From assembly GCA_947565915.1 (NCBI GenBank), contig CANOHY010000053.1, forward strand, positions 1 through 10,271: a stretch of DNA of 10,271 bases, given 5' to 3'. This DNA comes from an uncultured Eggerthellaceae bacterium (lineage in GTDB: Bacteria; Actinomycetota; Coriobacteriia; Coriobacteriales; Eggerthellaceae). How positions within the stretch are numbered: the stretch's first letter is position 1; every line of letters starts with the position of its first letter. A model generated the notes under the pieces. That model ran no database searches and was not told the origin of the DNA. It worked only from the letters and a program-made list of their open reading frames with translations. The position numbers and the translations under genes were made by a program. Positions 1 through 7,500 of the stretch are shown here, in pieces.

Positions 1-1
1 G

Positions 2-217
2 GAAGATATCGAAAACCCGAACAATAACAATGCTGCCTTCTTGTTAGAATACTACTTGAATCATTGCGGGATAGCTGATACAGCGAGATTGCTCAAGATA
101 CATCGGAATACCGCCGCCAACAGGATTCGCTCGCTCGAAGAAGAATTCGATATCGATCTTCGAAATCCCTTCCTCGAGGAAAGCCTGCGTACCTGCGCGC
201 GTATTCTGGGTGATTAG
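2..217 (+). CDS. PucR-family transcriptional regulator, C-terminal HTH part (5' end outside window)
   Basis: The frame is open from the window edge and ends at TAG 215-217, giving the last 71 residues of a longer protein. The visible part reads as the PucR C-terminal helix-turn-helix (HTH_30 type): a leading helix (AAFLLEYYLNHCGIADTARL), then the recognition core KIHRNTAANRIRSLEEEFDI, followed by D-L and a closing helix with LRTCARILGD. The H-R-N-T core followed by R-I-x-x-L-E is the family hallmark. Family members act as cytoplasmic DNA-binding activators, often of purine, amino-acid or sugar-diacid catabolism genes, with an N-terminal sensing domain that cannot be seen here. The target is unknown. 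The next gene starts 83 bases downstream in the same direction. The 83-base gap holds a GAGGCCTC palindrome (242-249) but no convincing terminator. Confidence 0.8.
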   Translation, partial: EDIENPNNNNAAFLLEYYLNHCGIADTARLLKIHRNTAANRIRSLEEEFDIDLRNPFLEESLRTCARILGD

Positions 218-300
218 AGCAAATCTGCCCTGCGCCTACTCGAGGCCTCTCTTTCGGGTGGGTGAAGGATCAGCTTGATTAACAGGCGATTGGAACGTTG

Positions 301-759
301 ATGGATACGCGCGAAACGCAAGTGCTCGAAAATGCAGCGATGCTCTATACCGCTATTCCGGAGTACCTCTCCGGCGACAAGCAGAAGAAGGAGATCGCAC
401 ATCTGCTGGTCGACCTCATAGACTCCTTGGACGACATAGAGTATGCCAGGTCGGGAACGCCGCTGTACGACATCATCGGAGGCGATCTGCCCGGCCGCAG
501 AAAGCAATCGATTCTCGCGTTGGAGCGCAAATACGAGCTGACGAAGAGGGAAGCCCACATTCTCCGGTACTTGGCAAACGACCGCAATCCCACTTACATA
601 GCCAATGCTCTGAGAATCGCCACGGCAACCGCGAAAACCCACAAGTACGCGATCTTTCGCAAGCTGGGCGTGCATTCGACAAAGGAATTCAAGCAGCTTC
701 TTGCAACCTATGGGAACGACTCTGCAGAAGACTTCCCCATCTTGAGCACCAAGCATTAG
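301..759 (+). CDS. Short LuxR-type HTH DNA-binding protein
   Basis: This 152-residue protein has a LuxR/FixJ-type HTH at about residues 80-134: LTKREAHILRYLANDR, then YIANALRIATATAKTHKYAI and RKLGVHSTKEFKQLL. This matches the family pattern of LTxRE, an IA.L.I core, TVKTH-like and KLGVHS. Residues 1-75 are mostly helical and charged and match no sensor domain I recognise. There are no membrane segments, unlike the large multi-pass LuxR proteins common in Coriobacteriia, and no receiver-domain Asp pattern. An in-frame TAA at 280-282 shows it is not simply the tail of a longer upstream frame. ATG 301 is chosen, with a weak GGAA at 292-295; the adjacent TTG at 298 is an alternative. It probably regulates transcription, but the target cannot be read from the sequence. 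It could be a stand-alone regulator or a decayed larger one. Confidence 0.75.
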   Translation: MDTRETQVLENAAMLYTAIPEYLSGDKQKKEIAHLLVDLIDSLDDIEYARSGTPLYDIIGGDLPGRRKQSILALERKYELTKREAHILRYLANDRNPTYIANALRIATATAKTHKYAIFRKLGVHSTKEFKQLLATYGNDSAEDFPILSTKH

Positions 760-826
760 ACTGCAAGATCTCGCGTGAGGCTCTCTTCCGGCGCTGCTTG
801 AAGCCGAGGAAGCTGTATCTGCAGGG

Positions 827-832
827 TATACT
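827..832 (+). promoter_or_regulatory. -10 box of a probable leaderless promoter for the HAD phosphatase
   Basis: TATACT ends six bases before ATG 839, so a start site at normal spacing would fall on or next to the A of the start codon. No Shine-Dalgarno sits at proper distance (the closest purine run, GAGGA at 806-810, is 28 bases away). No good -35 hexamer is seen 16-18 bases upstream. Leaderless transcripts with only a TANNNT box are common in Actinobacteria. This assignment is inferred from spacing alone. Confidence 0.4.
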
Positions 833-838
833 GAGCGC

Positions 839-1393
839 ATGGATATCTACGATTTCGATGGCACGCTCTATGAAGGCGACTCGACCGCCGACTTCCTGCG
901 CTGGTGCCTGCGCAAGTATCCGCGCATTGCTCTCACATTACCGCGAACCGGTTTCGCCGCGCTTGCCTGCTTGGGATTCAAAGCCATCGATAAGACGCAG
1001 TTCAAGGCCGCTCTGTACCGCTTCTTGCCCTTGATCCCGAACGTAATGGAAGAGGTCGAAGCTTTCTGGCACCACAACGAGCGCAAGATTGCCGGGCCGT
1101 GCAACCCAAAACCTGGCGACCTGGTGATATCGGCCTCGCCCGAGTTCTTGTTGCGCGACGTGTGCGAAAAGCGCGGGCTTGCGCTGATCGCCTCGCAAGT
1201 CGACCCCGCAACCGGGCAGGTGCTTGGCCCCAATTGCTCAGGCGAGCAGAAGATCGTGCGCCTGCGCAAGGAGTTCCCGGATGCGCAAGTGGGGCGCTTC
1301 TACAGCGACTCGCACAACGACGACCCCTTAGCCGCGCTTGCATGCGAAGCCTACCTCGTGAAGGACGGCACCTTGCACTCCTGGCCTAGATGA
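839..1393 (+). CDS. HAD-IB family phosphatase
   Basis: This 184-residue cytoplasmic HAD-superfamily hydrolase has all four motifs. Motif I is DFDGT at residues 5-9, where D5 is the predicted nucleophile and D7 the acid/base. Motif II is VISASPEF (S98). Motif III is the lysine in GEQKIVRL (K138). Motif IV is SDSHNDDP at 156-163 with acidic Mg2+ ligands. The helical cap between motifs I and II (about residues 15-90) and the SASPEF and SDSHND wording place it in subfamily IB, which includes phosphoserine phosphatase-like enzymes. The substrate cannot be read; a small phosphomonoester is likely. At 184 residues it is slightly short for the subfamily but complete. The start is just before motif I, as usual for the fold. 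It lies 79 bases after the LuxR-type gene, same strand, and appears to have its own leaderless promoter. Confidence 0.85.
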   Translation: MDIYDFDGTLYEGDSTADFLRWCLRKYPRIALTLPRTGFAALACLGFKAIDKTQFKAALYRFLPLIPNVMEEVEAFWHHNERKIAGPCNPKPGDLVISASPEFLLRDVCEKRGLALIASQVDPATGQVLGPNCSGEQKIVRLRKEFPDAQVGRFYSDSHNDDPLAALACEAYLVKDGTLHSWPR

Positions 1394-1397
1394 ACAT

Positions 1398-1513
1398 CAC
1401 GCCTAAGGCGTGTGGCAGCATGCGAGGTCGTTTCCGCAGGACAAGAATTTTGTGATATACGCCACCGCAAAATTCGCCGTCCGAGGCCTAGGCCGAGCGT
1501 GCTGCCACGCGCC
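1398..1513. repeat. Dense inverted-repeat element between convergent genes
   Basis: Three nested pairings fill most of this gap. The outer arms, 1407-1423 and 1497-1513, are 17 bases each and pair with only two G-U wobbles when read as + strand RNA. An inner stem pairs 1445-1454 (GAATTTTGTG) with 1466-1475 (CGCAAAATTC), with GGAC 1439-1442 and GTCC 1479-1482 able to extend it. GGCCTAGGCC at 1485-1494 is a perfect palindrome. A separate hairpin, CACGCC-TAA-GGCGTG (1398-1412), shares bases with the left outer arm and so competes with it. There is no U-run, so it is not a textbook terminator, although its place between the ends of the phosphatase and antiporter genes suits a bidirectional one. 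It could also be a small mobile palindromic repeat. Confidence 0.6.
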
Positions 1514-1533
1514 CGCAAGGAATGCGTAAGGCT

Positions 1534-3126
1534 CTAGGCAGCCTTGTGCTCGGCTTCCCAAGCACGGCGGTCTTCGATCGACTTCTTGCCCACCGTGTTG
1601 CGCAGCACGAACAGCGTGCCGACCATCAGCACGATGCCGATGACCAGGCAGATCAGCCAATTCTGGATGAAGCCTGCCAAGACGAAGCAAACGAACGATA
1701 CGGCCGCCACGGTGAGCGCATAGGGCAGCTGCGTGGACACGTGCTCGATGTGATTCACGTTGGCGCCTGCCGATGCCATGACCGTGGTATCGGAGATGGG
1801 CGAGATATGATCGCCGCACACAGCCCCCGCCAAGCACGCCGAGATGCCAATGGTCAGCAGCGGCGAAGCAGGTTCGAACACGGCGCACACGATGGGAATC
1901 AAGATGCCGAACGTGCCCCAGCTGGTGCCCGTCGCGAATGCAAGCCCAACGGCCACCAGGAAGATGATGGCGGGAAGCATCATGTAGAGCGCCTCTGCCG
2001 AACCCTCCAGCATGCTCTGCACGAACACGTCGGCGCCCAGGGCCGAAGTGGAAAGCTTCAGCGTGAGGGCAAAGGTGAGGATGAGCATGGCCGGCACCAT
2101 GGCTTTGAAGCCGTTCACGAAGCAGCTCGTGGCCTCCTTGAAGGTGACCACGCGACGGCACAGCAGGTAGATGAACGTGAACACCAGCGCGATTATCGAA
2201 CCCCAGGGCAAGCCCACGGATGCATCGGTGTTACCAAACGCCAGCGCTAGGTCGTTATAGCCCTCGGCTTCGGGATCCCAGAAGCCTCCCACGTAGAGCA
2301 TGCCGATGATGCACGTTATGATGAGAACCACGATGGGGATGATGAGGTCGAGCGCGGTGGCACGGCCCTTCTGCACTATTTCCTCGTTGCCAAGCGAGCC
2401 GCTGCGACCATCGCGGTATGCCTCCATCTCCGAGCGCGCCATGGGGCCGTAGTCGAAGCCCATGATGCATATGACGATGACGAACACGATGGTGAGCAGC
2501 GAATAGAAGTTATAGGGAATGGCCTGGACGAACAGCTGGATGCCCGTGATGCCGGTATCGAGGTCAGATGCCGTGGCGCTCACGGCTGCAGCCCACGACG
2601 AGATGGGCGCAATCATGCAAATTGGTGCTGCCGTGGCATCGATGATGTAGGACAGCTTCGCGCGCGATACCTTCTCGGCATCGGTGACAGGGCGCATCAC
2701 CGCGCCCACGGTGAGGCAGTTGAAGTAGTCGTCGATGAAAATGAGCACGCCCAAGAAGAAGGTGGCAAGCTCGGCTCCCACGCGCGACTTCACATGCTTG
2801 ACGGCCCATTTGCCAAAGGCAGCCGAGCCACCAGCGATGTTCACGAATGCCACCATGATGCCGAGCATCACCAGGAAGATGAAGATGCCGGCATTGAACG
2901 AGTCGCTTATGGCGGCTATAAAGCCCACGCCCATAGCCTCTTCGCCCTCGCCGACTTCGCCGAGGATCATAAAGTTGATGGTATCGATGGGATTGAAGTT
3001 CGCAAGAAGCAGCGCACCAACCAGAATGCCAACGAACAGCGAGCTGAAGGTCTCCTTGGTGATGAGCGCCAAGACGATGGCCACGATTGGTGGAACAAGC
3101 GCCCAGAACGTGCCTATGAATTCCAT
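1534..3126 (-). CDS. nhaC: NhaC-family Na+/H+ antiporter
   Basis: This 530-residue polytopic membrane protein has about 11-12 hydrophobic segments. Family signatures are clear: FIDDYFNCLTVGAVMRP followed by V-T-D-A-E-K (about residues 130-152), the stretch ending IIDATAAPICMIAPISSWAA (161-180), GTSWGTFGILIP (400-411), and AGAVCGDHISPISDTTVM leading into the NHIEHVSTQLPYA motif (433-470). These are typical of the NhaC transporter family, which exchanges Na+ (in some members organic acids) for H+ at the cytoplasmic membrane. The length is normal for the family. The charged tail is cytoplasmic. ATG 3126 is fixed by an AAGGAGGG ribosome site nine bases upstream. It follows the surface-anchor gene on the same strand after 301 bases and has its own promoter-like sequence, so co-regulation with the peptidase pair is doubtful. 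The real substrate could be an organic or amino acid; the sequence does not decide. Confidence 0.88.
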   Translation of the reverse strand: MEFIGTFWALVPPIVAIVLALITKETFSSLFVGILVGALLLANFNPIDTINFMILGEVGEGEEAMGVGFIAAISDSFNAGIFIFLVMLGIMVAFVNIAGGSAAFGKWAVKHVKSRVGAELATFFLGVLIFIDDYFNCLTVGAVMRPVTDAEKVSRAKLSYIIDATAAPICMIAPISSWAAAVSATASDLDTGITGIQLFVQAIPYNFYSLLTIVFVIVICIMGFDYGPMARSEMEAYRDGRSGSLGNEEIVQKGRATALDLIIPIVVLIITCIIGMLYVGGFWDPEAEGYNDLALAFGNTDASVGLPWGSIIALVFTFIYLLCRRVVTFKEATSCFVNGFKAMVPAMLILTFALTLKLSTSALGADVFVQSMLEGSAEALYMMLPAIIFLVAVGLAFATGTSWGTFGILIPIVCAVFEPASPLLTIGISACLAGAVCGDHISPISDTTVMASAGANVNHIEHVSTQLPYALTVAAVSFVCFVLAGFIQNWLICLVIGIVLMVGTLFVLRNTVGKKSIEDRRAWEAEHKAA

Positions 3127-3135
3127 GCTGCAGTG

Positions 3136-3143
3136 CCCTCCTT
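3136..3143 (-). promoter_or_regulatory. Ribosome binding site of the NhaC-family gene
   Basis: On the - strand this reads AAGGAGGG, a near-perfect Shine-Dalgarno, with nine bases before ATG 3126. It settles the start codon. Confidence 0.85.
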
Positions 3144-3158
3144 AGTAGTAACAGAGGA

Positions 3159-3167
3159 ATAATAGCA
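3159..3167 (-). promoter_or_regulatory. Extended -10 promoter element upstream of the NhaC-family gene
   Basis: The - strand reads TGCTATTAT, an extended -10 element (TGn plus TATTAT, one mismatch to TATAAT). The predicted start is near 3152, leaving a leader of about 25 bases that holds the ribosome site. No -35 hexamer is recognisable; the position where it should lie is inside the GC-rich hairpin at 3181-3207. Extended -10 promoters can work without a -35. Confidence 0.45.
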
Positions 3168-3180
3168 TGGAGCACAAGAA

Positions 3181-3207
3181 CGCCCGTGGCATTTTCCACC
3201 ACGGGCG
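3181..3207 (-). terminator. GC-rich hairpin, possible terminator between anchor gene and nhaC
   Basis: CGCCCGTGG (3181-3189) pairs perfectly with CCACGGGCG (3199-3207) around a nine-base loop. Read on the - strand the stem is followed by TTCTTGTG, only a weak U-tract. Transcription arriving from the surface-anchor gene would meet it just before the nhaC promoter, which fits a boundary role. It may be Rho-assisted, or a leader hairpin. Confidence 0.4.
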
Positions 3208-3276
3208 CCCATCGACTTGCAAAAGATGTGCGAAATGCGCTTGAGGAAAAATCGGAGCCAATACCGCTCAATCGCT

Positions 3277-3413
3277 ATTTGCTCAAGTGCGCTCCAGCTT
3301 CGACGTGCATGGCATTTCCGGAAACCAAAAACGCAGAAATGACCGCAGGTTATTTCGTAGCGTTTTGGCTTGAGGATTTGCCATGCACATCGAAGCTGGA
3401 GCACATGACAAAT
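3277..3413. repeat. Long imperfect foldback, 137 bases (MITE-like or structured RNA)
   Basis: The two halves form one long stem. Bases 3291-3303 pair perfectly with 3390-3402, and 3305-3314 with 3379-3388, with a single mismatch between (C3304/A3389). Weaker outer pairing joins 3287-3289 to 3404-3406 and ATTTG 3277-3281 to CAAAT 3409-3413. Inward, TCC/GGA, then 3325-3334 with 3360-3368 (one bulged A), then 3336-3344 with 3348-3356 (one wobble), close on a three-base GCA loop. The left inner arm also holds the palindrome TTTCCGGAAA (3315-3324). It starts 14 bases past the stop of the surface-anchor gene. Short open frames on either strand here follow the stem and show no codon or start signals of a gene. 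No flanking target duplication is obvious. It could be a miniature inverted-repeat element or a 3' mRNA structure. Confidence 0.75.
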
Positions 3414-3427
3414 GCCGATATTATTTG

Positions 3428-4396
3428 TTAGCGGCGTTGCGTGGGCTTGGGAGCTGCGTTTTGCCTGTTGCGCCAGTACAGCAAGTAGAACAACAGGCCA
3501 GCAACCACTACCACCGCCACGATGATGCCAATGATGGCAGGTAGGGGCAGCGGCAAGCCACCCGCCTGCTGCGCGCTCTTGCTGGCCGCCGCTTTGGCGC
3601 TCGCATCGCGCTGGGCCTGCGCCACGCTAGGCGACACGTTCGAGTCGCTGGTCACCGATTCGTCGCCAGCCGGATTCGCCGAGGGGTCCAGGTTGTCGGC
3701 ATTAGGAGTGGCCTCGGGGATTTCGCCCGTAGGCTCGAAGTACTGCTCAGGCGTGTCTGTTTCTGCATTGTAGCCGCTTGGCGGCAAGGGGTTCTGCGGA
3801 TTGCCACCCACGTAGCCGCCGTTATCGCCAGGCTTAGGACTCGGCTGATCCTCGCCATTGACGCTCACAGACGTCCCATTCACCACCACGGTTGCCTGGG
3901 AGCCCTCCGTTTGGATGGCCTCGCCGGGAAGCGGATTGCGCAAGCTGCCCACCATGGCCAGGCTGTCCTCGGCTACGTTCACGTCGAAGGTCGCCGAAGC
4001 GCTGCTCACGGTGTTGAACACCACCCAGCCAAGAACTAACCGGGTATCTTGGGGAAGCAGGTTCTGCTGAGCCCCGGCCACGTAGATGGTGAGGTCGTGC
4101 ACGCTGTCGTTGTAGCGCGCTTGCTTTACGGAAGCGTTGTATGCCGAGTTGAACACGAAACCAGGCGTGATGCCGTCCATGCTGCCTTCGGTGGCATCCA
4201 TCGACAGCGTGAGCTGCAAGGCGTTCACGTCGTCGTCGATGGCTGTTGGGTTCTGCAGCTCAACGGTCACGGTGTTGTTGGACTTATACAAGCTCACATC
4301 CACCGAGGGATCGACTGCCCAAGCAAGCAAGGGAGTGAGCGAAAGCGCCGCAGCTGCCACCAAGATGGTCAGCGTTCTTCTAAGTAGTTTCGTCAT
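3428..4396 (-). CDS. Membrane-anchored surface protein with a cohesin-like ectodomain
   Basis: This 322-residue protein is exported and held in the membrane. A signal peptide fills residues 1-27 (MTKLLRR, a hydrophobic core, then LLAWA). Residues 28-180 form a beta-rich domain with NTVTVELQNP, NALQLTLSMD, DLTIYVAGAQQNLLP, LVLGWVVFNT and ATFDVNVAEDSL; this alternation resembles a cohesin jelly-roll. Residues 182-280 are a Pro-, Gly- and acid-rich stalk, then an Ala/Gln-rich stretch. Residues 283-307 are a transmembrane helix ending in RNRQ and a basic tail (KPTQRR), giving an outside N-terminus. There is no LPXTG motif. The gene lies 109 bases downstream of a dockerin-bearing peptidase, which is the main support for a docking role. 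An AGGAG site nine bases upstream fixes ATG 4396; the open frame continues upstream to 4645 but overlaps the peptidase gene. The cohesin assignment is tentative; a pilin-like or Ig-like adhesin domain is the alternative. Confidence 0.7.
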   Translation of the reverse strand: MTKLLRRTLTILVAAAALSLTPLLAWAVDPSVDVSLYKSNNTVTVELQNPTAIDDDVNALQLTLSMDATEGSMDGITPGFVFNSAYNASVKQARYNDSVHDLTIYVAGAQQNLLPQDTRLVLGWVVFNTVSSASATFDVNVAEDSLAMVGSLRNPLPGEAIQTEGSQATVVVNGTSVSVNGEDQPSPKPGDNGGYVGGNPQNPLPPSGYNAETDTPEQYFEPTGEIPEATPNADNLDPSANPAGDESVTSDSNVSPSVAQAQRDASAKAAASKSAQQAGGLPLPLPAIIGIIVAVVVVAGLLFYLLYWRNRQNAAPKPTQRR

Positions 4397-4405
4397 GTTC
4401 TCGTT

Positions 4406-4410
4406 CTCCT
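4406..4410 (-). promoter_or_regulatory. Ribosome binding site of the surface-anchor gene
   Basis: AGGAG on the - strand, nine bases before ATG 4396. It decides for this start over the longer open frame reaching 4645, since the protein then begins directly with its signal peptide. Confidence 0.75.
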
Positions 4411-4447
4411 CTGCTTCGGTCGATTCGCGACTGGTCTGCTTACGGCT

Positions 4448-4473
4448 CGTGCCGCAGCTTTCGCCGCGGCACG
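4448..4473 (-). other. Intercistronic hairpin with a GAAA tetraloop
   Basis: Read on the - strand, CGTGCCGCGGC pairs with GCTGCGGCACG around the loop GAAA, an 11-pair stem with one G-U wobble. On the + strand the wobble becomes an A-C mismatch and the loop is TTTC, so the structure favours RNA from the peptidase/anchor transcript. It lies 32 bases after the peptidase stop and 51 bases before the anchor start. No U-run follows, so it is more likely an mRNA stabiliser, processing site or partial terminator than a full terminator. Confidence 0.6.
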
Positions 4474-4505
4474 ATTTCGTTGCTGCTTCTATGCGCTTGC
4501 TGCCC

Positions 4506-7500
4506 TTAGTTTCCCGTAATGGTAATAGATGGCAGCGAGCTGAGAGGCGGCATGGCGGTGAGCGCCGAGTCGCTGGTGAGGCGCTGCCCCTCGTTGGTGA
4601 TCGCGTTGTCCACGCGGTACAGCTCGGCGCGAACTTGGCTGCCAATCGAGGTGGCGTTGCCCAAGTCGCCCGGCTCGATCCAATACACCCAGCGGCCCGA
4701 GGAGGTTTCGCCGATCATGGCGTTACCCGGGTCGTCGGCCAGAATGATCTGGTGAGCCACCAGCGCGCCCGTGCCATCGGTGCCGCCCACGATGTTGCCA
4801 GCGTTGTCGTAGAGGATCACCACGTTGTAGGCCGGGTTGCCCTTGAACTCACCGGTGAACACCAGCGAACCTGCAGGTATCGACTGCTGGGTCAGGTTGC
4901 CCGACGCCTGCTGGTACACGTAGTCGGAAGCAAGCGTGCCGATGGCGGTCTCTCCGTTGGCTTCCAGGAAGTCCACGTTGTCGCCCGAGGGGCCGTAGAT
5001 ATCGATCTCGGAAATGCCCACCGAGTTCTTGCCAACTGCCACCACGCGCACATAGCGCACGTCGTAGGTGCAAATCCACGGATCGATGCCGTTATTGAAG
5101 TAGGCGGTCGCCTGGTTGTTGGAGTTCAAGTTGAACGTGCCCGTGCCTATCTCGCGGAAGTTGGCGCCATCGGTGCTCACCTGAATGGAGTAGTCGGTAA
5201 TGGCCGGACCGCCAGAGCCGCTGAAGGTATAGCGCACAGCCGTGAGCTCGCGCACCATGCCCATGTCCACCTGCACGTAGGCATCTTCGCCAGCAGCCGT
5301 GCCCGTGTAGGTGGTGTCGCGGTTGCCGTCGATTGCCTGATCGATAGCCGATACGGCCTCGGAGGAATCGGGGTCATCGTCGTCGCCCGCGAATGCTGCA
5401 TCGTCAGGCGAGGTCATGTTAGTGGTGGCCTTCCAGCTGTCGTGCGCGATGCGGCCATCGCCATCCAGCTTGATCCACTCGGTGACGTAGCTGTTGGAAC
5501 GGTTCAGGAACTTGTCGACCATGCGCACCTCGTAGCCCACCACGCGGTTGCCCAGGTGCGACGCATCGTCCACGAAGGTGTCGGTGGTAGTGAAGCCCAC
5601 CACTTCGCGCTGCTGCTCGCCCATGGCATAGGAGATGCGCGTCACTTCGTAGCCATGCAGGATATCGCTCACCTGCGACGGGCACGTCATCTGCAGGGTA
5701 ACCTCGCTGCCATCAGGCGTGGCGGTGGCGGTTACCACGTCGCGGTCTTGGACCAAGCCGGAATCAGTAGCCTGCCTGGCGAAGTTCTTCTGGTCGTCGT
5801 TGCCATAGAAGAATGCTTTCGTCTCGGGCTGGAACTGGCTTGCATAGGCTTTGGAGGTTGCATCGGGCACGATGCCCCAGCGCGTGAAGAACTCGGTGAG
5901 GTCCTTCTGCGCCGCCGCGCAGGACAGACGGAAGATGTTCTGGCTCTCGCCGCCGCCCAGCGTGAGTGCTACGCCACCCGGTGCCGGAGCGCTCTGGGGA
6001 GAGCGGGCGAACGAGTCCACGCGAGCGAAGAAGTAGTTGTCCAGGATGTCGCTGTAGTTGTCGTAGCGCATGCTCACATGGCCGGGGTCGTAGGCCAGGT
6101 GCAGCTGCCAGTACATGGCCAGCTGGGTGAACACGCCACGGCTGCGGCCTATCTCGCCGGAGGTCACGCGGCTGTACACGTCGTCGATGCGCCAGCGCAC
6201 GGTGTTCTCGGTTTCGTCGGACTTGGTCACCTGCGCGAAGTAGTTGTTGGTCACCTCGGCATAGGCGTATTGCGACTGGTTGATTTGATGGCCGATCTCA
6301 TGCGCGATGCCCCAACCGAAGTAACCGCCACTCAGCTTCAAGCCATCTTCGCTGATGGTAGGCTTCTGATTGCCCAAGCCCGGCACCGAACCCCACTCGA
6401 TGCCCACATGGTTGCCGGCTGCGTACATGAACGCTCCGTCGAACATGCGGCAATAGCGGATGTTCAAATGCTGATAGGGAATCCTGGTTGCTTGGGTGAC
6501 GCCAGCCACGTCGTCGGTTGCCAAGCCCTTGTGCTGGTAGAAGAGCTCCATCATCTCATCCATCGAGTCGAAGGCATTCAGCAACCTGGCCGCCCTCTGC
6601 GCGGTTGAGCCATTGCCAGAAGCAGCCAGCATCTGCGAAGCAGGCACTGAGTACATCATGGTGTCCAGCATCACGTCGGTGGCATTGGCGATGCAGTTGT
6701 GGTCGTCGTAGCCATAGTTCAGCGCCTTCACCGAGCTTTGCTGATGCAGCTTGGCATGGGTGGATTGCAAGTCGGCCACATGCGACTCCAGCTCCTCCAC
6801 GTAGGCAGTCACTATCTCCAGGCGCTCAGCGTCGTCGGTCACATCATGCAAGTTCACCGTGGGAATGGGGGTTCCGCCTGCCGTGCGCACGGCCCATTGG
6901 TCCTTGGGGTTGTTGGCGCCGTACACGATGTAGAGCTGGCCGCCGCGCTCGAGGTCGCTAGATACGAGCTGCGGAAGCGTGATCTCGTTGCGCCCGTTCT
7001 TCAGCGTGCATACCGTAGTGGCAACGCTTGCTGCTTCAGGATGCTGCTGGGTCATGACCAGCTGCAGCGACGAGTTGTTGCCGCGCACGGCACCAGGGGC
7101 GCCCACGTAGATGATGACCTCTTCGCCCGTGCCACCCGAGATGCCCAGAGGTTGCCAGGAATTCAGGCCGCCAATGCCCAGATTGCGCGCATCCTTCTTG
7201 GCGGTGATTGTGTTGTCGATGCTCAGGATGTCGTCCAGGTTAGGACCATCGGCCAGCAGCTGGCGCGCAGCGTTCAGCTCGATCTGCAGCGAGCTGCGGA
7301 ACGGGTGATACTCGCCGCTCTGCGGGTCGGGCGTATCCAAGCGCGTCTGGAGGTCGTTCAGGGTTGCCTCGGTCACGTTGTCGCGCAGCTGCAGATAGAG
7401 GTTGTCGGTGTAGAGGCCCAGGATGTCGCTTTCCAAACCACCGTCGTTATGGAAGCGCAGCTCCGACACGGTAACGTTGTAGCAGCGGCCGTCAGCGCGC

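Noticed and set aside
1398..1513. Integron attC site
   Set aside because: Size and imperfect symmetry fit, but the conserved RYYYAAC and GTTRRRY core sites are absent and there is no integrase or cassette array.
3114..3431. Short open frames on both strands across the nhaC upstream region
   Set aside because: They are read out of the foldback arms, lack ribosome sites and overlap the nhaC promoter; explained by the inverted repeat.
4397..4645. 83-residue N-terminal extension of the surface-anchor gene
   Set aside because: It overlaps the end of the peptidase gene in another frame, would bury the signal peptide, and a good ribosome site marks ATG 4396 instead.
4137..6608. Long + strand open frame opposite the anchor and peptidase genes
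   Set aside because: It is the antisense shadow of GC-rich, biased codons. It has no domain signature, His/Val/Ala/Arg-rich low-information composition, and it conflicts with well-supported - strand genes.
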